Below, piece after piece: positions 55,174-63,151 of a stretch of DNA of 64,000 nucleotides. A program made the translations under genes and the position numbers. Positions within the stretch are counted from its first letter, which is position 1; each line of letters begins with the position of its first letter. Source of the stretch: Anabaena cylindrica PCC 7122 (lineage in GTDB: Bacteria; Cyanobacteriota; Cyanobacteriia; Cyanobacteriales; Nostocaceae); contig NC_019771.1 of the NCBI RefSeq assembly GCF_000317695.1, positions 868,001 to 932,000 on the forward strand. The letters run 5' to 3'. The notes below the pieces were generated by a model that was given only the letters and a program-made list of their open reading frames with translations, ran no database searches and was not told the DNA's origin.

Positions 55174-56157
55174 ATGAATACGATGTTTTGCTCTGACTAT
55201 TCGCGGCAAATAGGAGAAGATATTATTGGTAGTGCCACTAACTACCAAACTTACATTTTAGTGGAATGTCCTCAACCGTGGATGTCAGAAGCATTTAAAT
55301 CCAAATGGGTTCCAGATAATTTACGGGTTTTGGTAGAAGAAGTAAAACGCAGCAAGCTATCAATTCAGTTTCTTTTAATTGCTAATGATCAATCACATAA
55401 AGTAGAAGAAACAACTTTATTAATTTATCAAAGACAAGAAGGCTTAATCAATGGATACTGTAAGCAAGAGTTTAAGTTACCAAATATTGAACAAGTAGCA
55501 GGAGTTATCAATAAATGGTTGTTAAATGAAAATCTAGATTATCAGGTAGAAAATGATATAAATAGAGATATTTTAGTATGTACACATGGTAGCCATGATC
55601 AGTGTTGTGCTAGATATGGAAATCCTTTTTACTATTATGCTAAAAATACAATTTCTGATTTACATTTTGATAATGTAAGAATTTGGAAATCAAGTCACTT
55701 TGGGGGACATCGTTTTGCTCCTACAGCTATAGATTTGACGGAAGGAAGATATTATGGTGTTCTTGATCATGATTCTTTCAAATCCATTCTAACTCGTACT
55801 GGTGATACTAAATTTTTGAATAAGGTTTATCGTGGTTGGGGAATTTTGCCGTCTGCATTACAGATTTTGGAACGAGAAATAATTTTTCATCAAGGATGGG
55901 ATTGGTTTAACTATAAAGTAGCAGGTAAGATATTAGAGAAAAGTTTAGATAATAATACAATTTTAGCAGAGCTAACTTTTGAAAAACCGTCTGGTTCTCT
56001 CTACACATATCAGGCTAAACTTGTGAAAGATCCAATCAAAACTCAAGCAGTAAAAAGTTCTTGTCATGCTACGCAAGAGTCAGTAGTTGTTAAATATGCT
56101 GTAGCTAATCTTTATCTAGCTGATAAGGAAATGCTTACTTGTGCAAATAACTACTAA
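55174..56157 (+). CDS. Sucrase/ferredoxin-like family protein
   Basis: 327 aa. The thioredoxin-like [2Fe-2S] fold of the Suc_Fer-like family is recognisable from VCTHGSHDQCCARYGNPFYY, then IWKSSHFGGHRFAPTAIDL and GRYYGVLDHD. The cysteines of the C-x-H / CC motif and the H-F-G-G-H-R-F motif are the expected cluster-binding region. The N-terminal part (1-130) with ECPQPW is also typical. The family is soluble; its redox partner is unknown, and the name sucrase comes from an old plant assignment that should not be taken as function. Single gene, with about 500 bp to the next. Confidence 0.88.
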   Translation: MNTMFCSDYSRQIGEDIIGSATNYQTYILVECPQPWMSEAFKSKWVPDNLRVLVEEVKRSKLSIQFLLIANDQSHKVEETTLLIYQRQEGLINGYCKQEFKLPNIEQVAGVINKWLLNENLDYQVENDINRDILVCTHGSHDQCCARYGNPFYYYAKNTISDLHFDNVRIWKSSHFGGHRFAPTAIDLTEGRYYGVLDHDSFKSILTRTGDTKFLNKVYRGWGILPSALQILEREIIFHQGWDWFNYKVAGKILEKSLDNNTILAELTFEKPSGSLYTYQAKLVKDPIKTQAVKSSCHATQESVVVKYAVANLYLADKEMLTCANNY

Positions 56158-56662
56158 TTGACACCTGAACGCAAAGAATGTAGAGATATTGTCTACTCTG
56201 GTGAAAAAGATTGTAGAGACGAGAATCCCTGCTCATGGAACGTCTCTACAAGGGTTTCAAGCCATGCATATTTAATTTTCACTCCTATATCTATTGAAAA
56301 TGTTGGGTTATTATTCAAAAATCAAATAGGAGTCCCATAAATATATCTATATCGAGATACAGCGAATTGCAGATCAATGAGGTACAGAATCTAAATTCAA
56401 AGCCAGACACCAAGCCAGTTTTACTCCTGACTCCTGATTTTTGAATTCTGCTATATATAACTTTAGGCATAAAAAATCTATCCCCTGAGAATGAAGTGAA
56501 TCAAGTTATTAAAGCTTAAGCTGATAAGTGTGAATTTGAAGTGTTCTATATACAATATATAGTTTTTCTTTCATTTTAATAAACTCATAAACCTAAAAAA
56601 AAATTAAATCAAAAACACTATTCATTTTAATTCCGCATTTTTTTAACCAGGGGGTATATCTA
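56158..56662. other. Intergenic region with dispersed repeat
   Basis: 505 bases. 56208-56284 is a noncoding copy of the repeat that interrupts the signal peptide at 28333 (GATTGTAGAGACGAG, CATGGAACGTCTCTACAAGG, GCATATTTAATTTTC). Near 56430 is a short CTCCTGACTCCTGA heptamer relic. The last 100 bases are A+T-rich and end in CCAGGGGGTATATCTA before the next ATG, a plausible ribosome-binding site. Confidence 0.6.
56208..56284 (+). repeat. Dispersed MITE-like repeat, noncoding copy
   Basis: It shares GATTGTAGAGAC, AAGGGTTTCAAGCCATGCAT and ATTTAATTTTCAC with 28345-28410 (in a gene) and, inverted, with 54264-54331. GAGACG and CGTCTC inside form an internal inverted repeat. Confidence 0.7.
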
Positions 56663-57052
56663 ATGGAATATACAGAATTTATTACCCATGTTCAAAGTCT
56701 AGCTCAATCAAACTCTCGTGAAGAAGCTGAAAGAGCTACTCATGCCACATTAGGAACTATTAAGGAACTTATTCCTAATCATGAAGCTCAAGAAATAGCA
56801 GCACAACTACCAGAAGAATTAGGTAAATCTTTGTCTGGAAAAGAAGCTGAACCTACTCAATCTTTTCATCTACAAGAGTTTATTGAGCGTACCAGTCACA
56901 AGGAAAATATAGAACCTACTACAGCCGCCATTCATGTTAGGGCTGTTTTTGCAGTTTTGCAGAATGCCATTACACCAGATCAATTTAGAAAATTTCACAC
57001 TTATTTTTCACATGATTATGAGGAATTATTTGCCACATCAACAACAAGTTGA
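56663..57052 (+). CDS. DUF2267 family protein
   Basis: 129 aa, all helical, matching DUF2267 in length and pattern: FITHVQSLAQSNSREEAERATHATLGTIKELI, then EAQEIAAQLPEELG and a second similar helical half (HLQEFIERTS, AAIHVRAVFAVLQNAI). The function is unknown; the family often sits next to stress and redox genes, as here. The DJ-1/ferritin-like gene follows after 48 bp, and a small exported protein and a cupin come next, so a general stress operon is likely by context only. Confidence 0.88.
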   Translation: MEYTEFITHVQSLAQSNSREEAERATHATLGTIKELIPNHEAQEIAAQLPEELGKSLSGKEAEPTQSFHLQEFIERTSHKENIEPTTAAIHVRAVFAVLQNAITPDQFRKFHTYFSHDYEELFATSTTS

Positions 57053-57100
57053 ATTTATTTATCAATAGTTTGATTTAGTCGGGTTAATTTAGGAGAAAAT

Positions 57101-58207
57101 ATGACACAAATTCACCAAAACAATCATCATTCTGGCAAAAAGAAAATAGCTATCCTCATTGAACAAGAAGTAGAAGATGTAGAATTTACAGTTCCTTATA
57201 ATGGGTTAAAACAAGCTGGAATGGAGGTAGTAGTAATTGGTTCACGGATGAATGAAAAATACAAGGGTAAACGAGGTAAATTAAGTGTACAGGCTGAAGC
57301 AACGACAGCAGAAGCTGTAGCTGAAGAGTTTGCTGCTGTGGTAATTCCTGGTGGTATGGCTCCTGATAAAATGCGGCGCAATTGTAATACAGTTTGCTTT
57401 GTCAGAGATGCGATGAATCAAGGTAAATTAGTGGCTGCAATTTGTCACGGGTCACAAGTTTTAATTGAAGGTGATTTACTCAAAGGTAAACAAGCAACGG
57501 GATTTACTGCTATTCGCAAAGATATCAGCAATGCTGGAGCAACTTATCTAGATGAGCCGCTAGTCATGGATGGAAATTTAATTACATCTCGTGAACCTGG
57601 AGACTTAGCAATTTTCACAACAGCCATTTTAAATCGTTTAGGTTACGGCGGTAAAGATGTAGAATTGCCTGATGTAAAAGACACAAGTGCTGAATGGTGG
57701 AAATTAGCTGATGCTTGGGGTGGTTCAACTAAGAATGAAATTATAAAAGGTTTAAATACTGCTTTAGCTGGTGAACGTTATTCATTAGAAGCGTTAGAAA
57801 ACTATGTAAAAAAAGAATCGGATCAAGAAATTAAAGCACTGTTTCAAGAAATAAAAACTAATAAACAGCGTCACACTGAAAAACTGGAAATTTATCTTCA
57901 ACGCTTGCATGAAAAACCCTCTTTGGCTGCAAATGTTGCAAACCAATATGCCAAAGTAAAAACAGCTTTGACAGGGAGTGATGATATATATCAACTTCGT
58001 TGTGCATTAGGTGATATCCAAACAGGTATTGGTGATATGAGCAATTTGTCTGCAATGTATACCGACCCTGTAGCAACGGCAATTTTCAAAGAAATACAAA
58101 ATGATTTAGGAAAATATGAACAGCGATTAATAGGGCTTTATCAGGCGAGGTTAGCATCTGGTATTAAGCCTCCCAAACCAACTACTGGGGCTGCTGTGAC
58201 AATGTAG
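57101..58207 (+). CDS. DJ-1/PfpI-family protein fused to a ferritin-like helical region
   Basis: 368 aa. Residues 14-190 are a DJ-1/PfpI domain (KKIAILIEQEVEDVEFTVP), with nucleophile Cys115 and His116 in AAICHGSQ and a conserved acidic residue in the first strand-loop region. Such proteins act as glyoxalases/deglycases or redox-stress proteins, and no class can be fixed. Residues of about 215-350 (LNTALAGERYSLEALENY, TNKQRHTEKLEIYLQRL) are a helical bundle with ferritin/DUF2383-like features. AGGAGAAAAT before ATG is a good ribosome-binding site. The fusion is unusual for PfpI proteins in general, which normally end near residue 190. Confidence 0.88.
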   Translation: MTQIHQNNHHSGKKKIAILIEQEVEDVEFTVPYNGLKQAGMEVVVIGSRMNEKYKGKRGKLSVQAEATTAEAVAEEFAAVVIPGGMAPDKMRRNCNTVCFVRDAMNQGKLVAAICHGSQVLIEGDLLKGKQATGFTAIRKDISNAGATYLDEPLVMDGNLITSREPGDLAIFTTAILNRLGYGGKDVELPDVKDTSAEWWKLADAWGGSTKNEIIKGLNTALAGERYSLEALENYVKKESDQEIKALFQEIKTNKQRHTEKLEIYLQRLHEKPSLAANVANQYAKVKTALTGSDDIYQLRCALGDIQTGIGDMSNLSAMYTDPVATAIFKEIQNDLGKYEQRLIGLYQARLASGIKPPKPTTGAAVTM

Positions 58208-58268
58208 AACTTTCGGTTTTTTAACGAAATGCTTCAAAGTTATTTCTCAACCTATAATTTCTGGAAGG

Positions 58269-58670
58269 ATGTTTATGAACAAGTTTTTTAAGAATCTACA
58301 ACGTGTAAGTCTACGTCCAATTTTGGTAATATTTTTTGTAATATTAACCTTTTTTGGATTTCAATCTTTTGGACATAGTCATACTATGTTAGTAGCACAA
58401 GCGGATACTGTGAAAACACCAGAAGGTATTTATTACAAAGGTACTCCAAATGCAGCAGAACTGAGAAACGATCAAAAAAGATACAAAGATACTGGCGATA
58501 ATATTAAAGAAAAACTCAATCTTGATGAATCAATTCCTGAATCTACAAGAGAATTTTTAGACGATGTACAAACAAATGTTGAAAAATCTGTAGAGCCAAT
58601 TACTGGAACTCGACATGGATATTATCAAGAGAATGTACCACCGGAAAGAGTATTGAGAGACAAGATGTAA
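58269..58670 (+). CDS. Small exported hypothetical protein
   Basis: 133 aa, not recognised. A membrane segment at about 17-33 (ILVIFFVILTFFGFQSFG) serves as signal peptide or anchor, with possible cleavage after VAQA. The mature part (TPEGIYYKGTPNAAELRN, YKDTGDNIKEKLNLDE) is hydrophilic and helical. A second in-frame ATG at 58275, eight bases after GGAAGG, is an equally good start. The gene is 61 bp after the DJ-1 fusion and probably in the same unit, so a role in envelope stress is possible by context only. Confidence 0.75.
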   Translation: MFMNKFFKNLQRVSLRPILVIFFVILTFFGFQSFGHSHTMLVAQADTVKTPEGIYYKGTPNAAELRNDQKRYKDTGDNIKEKLNLDESIPESTREFLDDVQTNVEKSVEPITGTRHGYYQENVPPERVLRDKM

Positions 58671-58729
58671 CTAATAAAGCTTTTTTGTGTTTTATATTCA
58701 TGCAAATGCTTTTTGTAGCCTAAATTATT

Positions 58730-59071
58730 ATGAGTGACACCAGTGTCAAAAAAGTAGACTCTGACTATTCCCCAAAAGGTCAACTTGGTCAAAAGTATCT
58801 TGCCTCTGGGAAAACTATTTCTATGCGGCTGTGGGAAAATGAGGAACCAGGTGAGGAAAAACAACCAACTCAGCGAGAATATGAGACGGTTGGTTATGTA
58901 ATTAATGGTCAAGCGGAATTGGACGTTGCGGGACAAACCATTTTGCTAGAAAGAGGAAGTTCTTGGGTTGTACCTAAGGGAGCAATTCATTCTTATAAAA
59001 TTCTGCAACCGTTTACAGCAGTGGAAGCTACTAGTCCGCCGGCTCAAGTTCACTCCAGAGATGAAAATTGA
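58730..59071 (+). CDS. Cupin-domain protein
   Basis: 113 aa, one small beta-barrel. The two cupin motifs are recognisable as YVINGQAELDVAGQTILLERG and WVVPKGAIHSYKI, but motif 1 has lost its usual histidines and only His in AIHSY remains of the metal ligands, so metal-dependent catalysis is doubtful and a binding or sensing role is more likely. It follows the small exported protein by 59 bp and is closed by a strong terminator hairpin, marking the end of the unit that starts at 56663. Confidence 0.85.
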   Translation: MSDTSVKKVDSDYSPKGQLGQKYLASGKTISMRLWENEEPGEEKQPTQREYETVGYVINGQAELDVAGQTILLERGSSWVVPKGAIHSYKILQPFTAVEATSPPAQVHSRDEN

Positions 59072-59093
59072 ACTTTTTCAATACCAAACTTTT

Positions 59094-59122
59094 AACCCCA
59101 TTTCCTTATAGGAAATGGGGTT
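59094..59122 (+). terminator. Rho-independent-type hairpin after cupin gene
   Basis: AACCCCATTTCC and GGAAATGGGGTT form a perfect 12-bp stem around loop TTATA, followed by ATTTAT. It lies 22 bases after the cupin stop and is the clearest terminator in the window. Confidence 0.8.
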
Positions 59123-59405
59123 ATTTATAGGTTAGGGAACACCAGAAAATAAATTATTTAATATTGTGGGATGGGTAGGATACCCGTCCTTTATTATTAG
59201 CGGTTATCTTGCCCGCACTACAGGAAATTTTTGTACATTTTTTTATTTGAAAGCCCCTTATTTAGAGGATGCTTGAAAACTTTGTCGTGTGGGATCTAAC
59301 ATTTGTAGATCCCCCTAAATCCCCCTTAAAAAGGGGGACTTTGAAGAATTTAGCCCCCCTTAAAAAGGGGATCTCAATCAATTCTGATACTTTTCAAACA
59401 TCATC

Positions 59406-59512
59406 TTATAGCGGTTATCGGTTGAGTGAGTTACAAAAACCCCACCCCCAACCCCCTCATCGCTTGCGGGGAGGGGGCTATGATGTACCTCATGTGATGA
59501 GGAAAGGCTATA
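59406..59512 (+). mobile_element. 107-bp MITE with palindromic core, copy 2
   Basis: Runs from TATAGCGGTT to AAAGGCTATA. It matches the reverse complement of 49197-49301 outside the core; the core CATCGCTTGCGGGGA is inverted relative to that copy. Confidence 0.75.
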
Positions 59513-59581
59513 AAAATAGTTTTTTTTGGGCAAGAAAGCCTTAAAATCCAACAAGATATGTATTGATGATTTACTAAAATT

Positions 59582-60022
59582 ATGCTGACGTTGACGCAAC
59601 GTAAGCCACCTGACTCTAATGCTGTAGTTACGTTCACTCTGGCACTCACCGCAGAGGAACGCACCCGCAGCCGTCATCGGTTTACATTGGAGGATGGGAA
59701 GGTGGTATTTTTACATTTACCAAGGGGGACGGTTTTACGTAATGAGGATATTTTAGCTGATGAAAGCCAAGATAATTTAATCAGAATTATTGCTAAATCT
59801 GAGCCGGTTTTGACAGTGTTTGCAAAAACGCCTTTGCTGTTATTAAGAGCGGCTTATCATTTGGGAAATCGTCATGTATCTCTGGAAATTAATTCCAGTT
59901 ATTTGCGCTTGTCTCCAGACCCAATTTTATACGCCATGTTGGCACAGTTGGGGTTAGAAATTAAGGAGGAAGTTGTACCTTTTCAGCCAGAATTAGGAGC
60001 TTATGGACACTCTCACTCATAG
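59582..60022 (+). CDS. ureE: Urease accessory protein UreE (nickel metallochaperone)
   Basis: 146 aa. It has the UreE N-terminal beta domain (RSRHRFTLEDGKVVFLHLPRGTVLRNEDIL) and the metal-binding C-terminal domain (LLLRAAYHLGNRHVSLEI). The conserved His in GNRHV is the dimer-interface nickel ligand. The C-terminus is short (YGHSHS), with two histidines rather than the long His-rich tail of some homologues. It delivers nickel to apo-urease with UreD, UreF and UreG. Its last 20 bases overlap ureF, showing translational coupling. Urease structural genes and ureD are not in the window. Confidence 0.95.
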   Translation: MLTLTQRKPPDSNAVVTFTLALTAEERTRSRHRFTLEDGKVVFLHLPRGTVLRNEDILADESQDNLIRIIAKSEPVLTVFAKTPLLLLRAAYHLGNRHVSLEINSSYLRLSPDPILYAMLAQLGLEIKEEVVPFQPELGAYGHSHS

Positions 60023-60686
60023 AAGTTTTTTATCTATTTTGCAATTGGCGAGTCCAGCTTTACCAGTGGGTGCATATAGTTATTCTGAAGGTTTGGAAAT
60101 GTTGGTAGAAAATTCTATTATTACTAGTGTAGAACATCTAAAACATTGGTTGGAAGCTGAGTTAATTTATGGATCAATTCGCCTGGATGGAGCGGTGATG
60201 GTAAGAGCTTTACAAGCTGCGAAAGTGGGTGATTTAGAAGCTTTATGCCGCTGGAATTTGTGGTTATCAGCATTGAGGGATGCGGAAGAATTACGTGCTT
60301 CTAGCTGGCAAATGGGGCGATCGCTCTTGCAGTTATTAGGTAAGCTGGAACCAGAGGTTTTACCGTTGGCTACTGCTGTGGGTTATCCTTGCAATTATGC
60401 GATCGCTTTTGGTATCGCTTCTCATCACTGGCAAATTAGCCCCCAAACTGCATTATTGACATATCTGCATAGTTGGGCAAATAATTTAATTACTGCGGGA
60501 ATCAAACTTATTCCTCTCGGTCAAACGGCTGGACAACAATTGTTATTAGGGTTACAAGACTTATTAAGTACTACAATGGGGGAAATTCTCGCTTTGGAGG
60601 ATGACGACCTTGTTTGTTGTAGTTGGGGTTTATCTCTGGCTAGTATGCAGCATGAAACCCAGTATACAAGATTGTTTCGGAGTTGA
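60003..60686 (+). CDS. ureF: Urease accessory protein UreF
   Basis: 227 aa, all helical. Typical UreF features are LQLASPALPVGAYSYSEGLE at 14-33, the middle DAEELRASSWQMG and the C-terminal helix region LASMQHETQYTRLFRS. UreF binds the urease-UreD complex and couples it to the UreG GTPase during carbamylation and nickel insertion in the cytoplasm. ATG 60003 lies inside ureE in another frame, so the two are translationally coupled. ureG follows after 38 bp containing a small repeat of TCATCAATGATGA type. Confidence 0.95.
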   Translation: MDTLTHRSFLSILQLASPALPVGAYSYSEGLEMLVENSIITSVEHLKHWLEAELIYGSIRLDGAVMVRALQAAKVGDLEALCRWNLWLSALRDAEELRASSWQMGRSLLQLLGKLEPEVLPLATAVGYPCNYAIAFGIASHHWQISPQTALLTYLHSWANNLITAGIKLIPLGQTAGQQLLLGLQDLLSTTMGEILALEDDDLVCCSWGLSLASMQHETQYTRLFRS

Positions 60687-60724
60687 GCGACTAATGACCA
60701 ATCATCAATGATGAATGACTAACT

Positions 60725-61321
60725 ATGAGTACATTTCGAGTTGGGGTAGCAGGGCCTGTGGGTTCGGGAAAAACGGCTTTAGTCGATGCTTTGTGTAAAG
60801 CTCTACGACAGCAGTATAACTTGGCAGTTGTCACAAATGATATATATACTCAAGAAGATGCTCAGTTTTTAGTTCGTTCTCAGGCTTTGGAGAGCGATCG
60901 CATTTTGGGAGTAGAAACAGGAGGTTGTCCCCACACCGCTATCCGTGAAGATGCTTCCATGAATTTAGCTGCAATTGAACAACTAGAAGAAAAATTTACA
61001 GACTTAGATTTAGTCTTTTTAGAAAGCGGTGGTGATAACTTAGCTGCTACCTTTAGCCCCGAACTAGTAGACTTAACCATATATGTAATTGATGTTGCAG
61101 CAGGTGATAAAATTCCCCGCAAAGGTGGACCCGGTATAACTAAATCCGACTTATTAGTCATTAATAAAACTGACCTTGCACCCTATGTTGGCGCTGATTT
61201 AAACGTCATGCAAAGAGATGCAAAAACAATGCGCGGCGAAAAACCCTTCATTTTCTCCAACTTAAAAACCAACGCCGGTTTAGCAGATATAATCCAATTC
61301 GTTACCACGCAAATTTGCTAA
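60725..61321 (+). CDS. ureG: Urease accessory GTPase UreG
   Basis: 198 aa, the usual length. G1 is GPVGSGKT (10-17); the nickel-binding Cys68-Pro-His70 (GGCPHTAIREDAS) is intact; G3 is in FLESGGDNLAATF; G4 is NKTDL. UreG hydrolyses GTP to drive nickel loading of urease. It is the last of the ureEFG run and is probably in the same operon. No histidine-rich N-terminal extension is present, unlike plant UreG. Confidence 0.97.
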   Translation: MSTFRVGVAGPVGSGKTALVDALCKALRQQYNLAVVTNDIYTQEDAQFLVRSQALESDRILGVETGGCPHTAIREDASMNLAAIEQLEEKFTDLDLVFLESGGDNLAATFSPELVDLTIYVIDVAAGDKIPRKGGPGITKSDLLVINKTDLAPYVGADLNVMQRDAKTMRGEKPFIFSNLKTNAGLADIIQFVTTQIC

Positions 61322-61366
61322 ATTTTGATTTTCTAATATCCAGTTCTATAACTAGAGGACACAACT

Positions 61367-62137
61367 ATGAAGGTTGATTATTCTAAAGCATTGAAATTAG
61401 CAATTTGTTGCAAGGAAAGTTACCAAAACTTCTCTAATATTAAATTTAGTGGTTGGAGCGAACAACCCTTTTTAATTGACCAAAAAGATACTGATACCCA
61501 ACTCGCTATCCTTACAGATACATCAGGAATTACTATTGTGTTTCCTGGTAGTAATTCATCTTTTGATTGGAGAACAAACCTGGAAACTAGTCAGGAACAG
61601 ACAAAGTTTGACAAGCAAATAATTCAGTCAGAAATCGTTGATCAAAATGATAAAATTTATCCTTATCTAACAGAAAATAGTTCGGGATCTTTGATGCACA
61701 GTGGCTTTATCAAGGCTTACTTTTCTGTCAGAAACCAGATTCATGAATATATCAAAAATAATAATATTTCTCGTGTCACCGTATCTGGACATAGTTTAGG
61801 TGGAGCATTAGCAACATTATGTGTTGTTGATATTCAATACAACTTTGTGAATCAATTAGCATCTATAGAATCCTTTACTTTTGGAGCGCCAAAAGTTGGT
61901 AATAAAGGCTTTCAAGAATCATATAATCAAAGAGTTCCCAGCAGCTATCAATTTGTAAATGGTATGGATATAGTACCAGAATTACCAAGATGGTGGCAGG
62001 GATATCGCCATATAGATCAAGAATTGCGGATAGGTTCAAGATTTAGTTTAAACTTTATTGCTGCACGATTTCAAGATCATGCTATTAGCAATTATATTAG
62101 TACCTTCAAAGAAATATTAAGCCGTTCAGGGAATTAA
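61367..62137 (+). CDS. Class 3 lipase-family alpha/beta hydrolase
   Basis: 256 aa. The nucleophile elbow is GHSLGG with Ser143; VFPGSNSSFDWRTNL carries the oxyanion region; Asp in NGMDIVPELP and His in QDHAISNYI are the likely remaining triad residues, in the order S-D-H expected of the fungal lipase-like class 3. There is no signal peptide, so it acts inside the cell or is membrane-associated; membrane-lipid turnover is likely but the substrate is unknown. It follows ureG by 45 bp and precedes the formamidase by 50 bp; being co-directional it may be co-transcribed with them. Confidence 0.9.
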   Translation: MKVDYSKALKLAICCKESYQNFSNIKFSGWSEQPFLIDQKDTDTQLAILTDTSGITIVFPGSNSSFDWRTNLETSQEQTKFDKQIIQSEIVDQNDKIYPYLTENSSGSLMHSGFIKAYFSVRNQIHEYIKNNNISRVTVSGHSLGGALATLCVVDIQYNFVNQLASIESFTFGAPKVGNKGFQESYNQRVPSSYQFVNGMDIVPELPRWWQGYRHIDQELRIGSRFSLNFIAARFQDHAISNYISTFKEILSRSGN

Positions 62138-62187
62138 AATACGCTGCAATTAATAGCCCTGCATCTACTCAATTCACCTACCACAAC

Positions 62188-63150
62188 ATGACTCACCATA
62201 TTTTAAAAGCTACCAAAGAAACTGTACATCTAGGTGGCTTTTCCCATTTATTAAAACCAGCATTAATAGTTAATTCTAACGACACAATAGATGTAGAAAC
62301 TTATACTGGTTATTATGTTTATGACAAAGCCCCACCAGAATTTTTGACACCGGAATTTGTTGATATCTGCAAAAATTTACCTCCCGAACGCAAAATAGCC
62401 AGTGGTCCGCATCTACTCACAGGGCCAATTTACATCCGAGATGCTGAACCAGGAGATGTTTTAGAAATACAATTAGAAGCTATTTCACCCCGTTTACCCA
62501 TTGGCTTTAATGCTATTCGTACAGGTTGGGGAGCATTACCACAACAATTTCCTCACCCAACATTAAAATTTATTCCCCTGGATTTAGAAAATAATTTTGC
62601 AGAATTTCCTTTAGGATCAAATATCAAAATTCCCCTTACACCATTTTTTGGAATTTTGGGAGTTGCTACCCCAGAAAACTCCCGTAACTCTATACCACCA
62701 GGTGCTTATGGAGGGAACATTGATAACCGTGAATTACAAGCAGGTTCGCGGCTATTTTTACCCATATATCTTCCCGGTGCATTATTTTCTATTGGTGATG
62801 GACATTCTGCACAGGGAGATGGTGAAGTGAATGTGACTGCTATCGAAACTTCTATGAATGGCAGAATTAAACTCAAATTGCGTAAAGATTTACAACTGAA
62901 AATACCAATAGCAGAAACACCTACAGATTTTATCACCATGGGTTTTGCACCAACCTTAGATAATGCTTTAGAATTGGCTTTAAAAAATATGATATATTTT
63001 CTGGAACGCTTCACCAACTTGTCACCAGAAGATGCTTATATTTTATGTAGTTTAGCTGTTAATTTCCATATCACCCAAGTAGTTAATAATCCTCAAAAAG
63101 GTGTGCATGGGATGTTATCTAAATCAATTTTTCCGAAGATAATATTATAG
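62188..63150 (+). CDS. Acetamidase/formamidase-family protein
   Basis: 320 aa of the FmdA/AmdA family: an N-terminal beta domain (VNSNDTIDVETYTGYY), SGPHLLTGPIYIRDAEPGD, the metal-site region PPGAYGGNIDNRELQAGS, and GDGHSAQGDGEVN. These hydrolyse formamide or acetamide to ammonia and the acid. Standing next to urease accessory genes it would fit use of small amides as nitrogen source; that link is from position only. The substrate range cannot be told from sequence. It ends one base before the stop of the convergent oxidoreductase gene. Confidence 0.88.
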   Translation: MTHHILKATKETVHLGGFSHLLKPALIVNSNDTIDVETYTGYYVYDKAPPEFLTPEFVDICKNLPPERKIASGPHLLTGPIYIRDAEPGDVLEIQLEAISPRLPIGFNAIRTGWGALPQQFPHPTLKFIPLDLENNFAEFPLGSNIKIPLTPFFGILGVATPENSRNSIPPGAYGGNIDNRELQAGSRLFLPIYLPGALFSIGDGHSAQGDGEVNVTAIETSMNGRIKLKLRKDLQLKIPIAETPTDFITMGFAPTLDNALELALKNMIYFLERFTNLSPEDAYILCSLAVNFHITQVVNNPQKGVHGMLSKSIFPKIIL

Positions 63151-63151
63151 A

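Larger units (their letters stand above)
59072..59581. other. Intergenic region, terminator and repeats upstream of ureE
   Basis: 510 bases. After the terminator at 59094 come GGATGGGTAGGATACCCGTCC and CTTGCCCGCAC stems (about 59169-59217), a CCCCCTTAAAAAGGGGG repeat pair (about 59327 and 59355) and the 107-bp MITE at 59406. The open frame 59269-59544 is made entirely of these repeats. The urease-gene promoter is not recognisable; TTTACTAAAATT precedes ATG 59582. Confidence 0.6.

Noticed and set aside
56158..56340. 60-residue open frame directly after the sucrase/ferredoxin-like gene
   Set aside because: It starts at a TTG right after the stop codon and covers a dispersed repeat.
59269..59544. 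91-residue open frame upstream of ureE
   Set aside because: It runs through CCCCCTTAAAAAGGGGG repeats and the MITE at 59406; repeat-derived.
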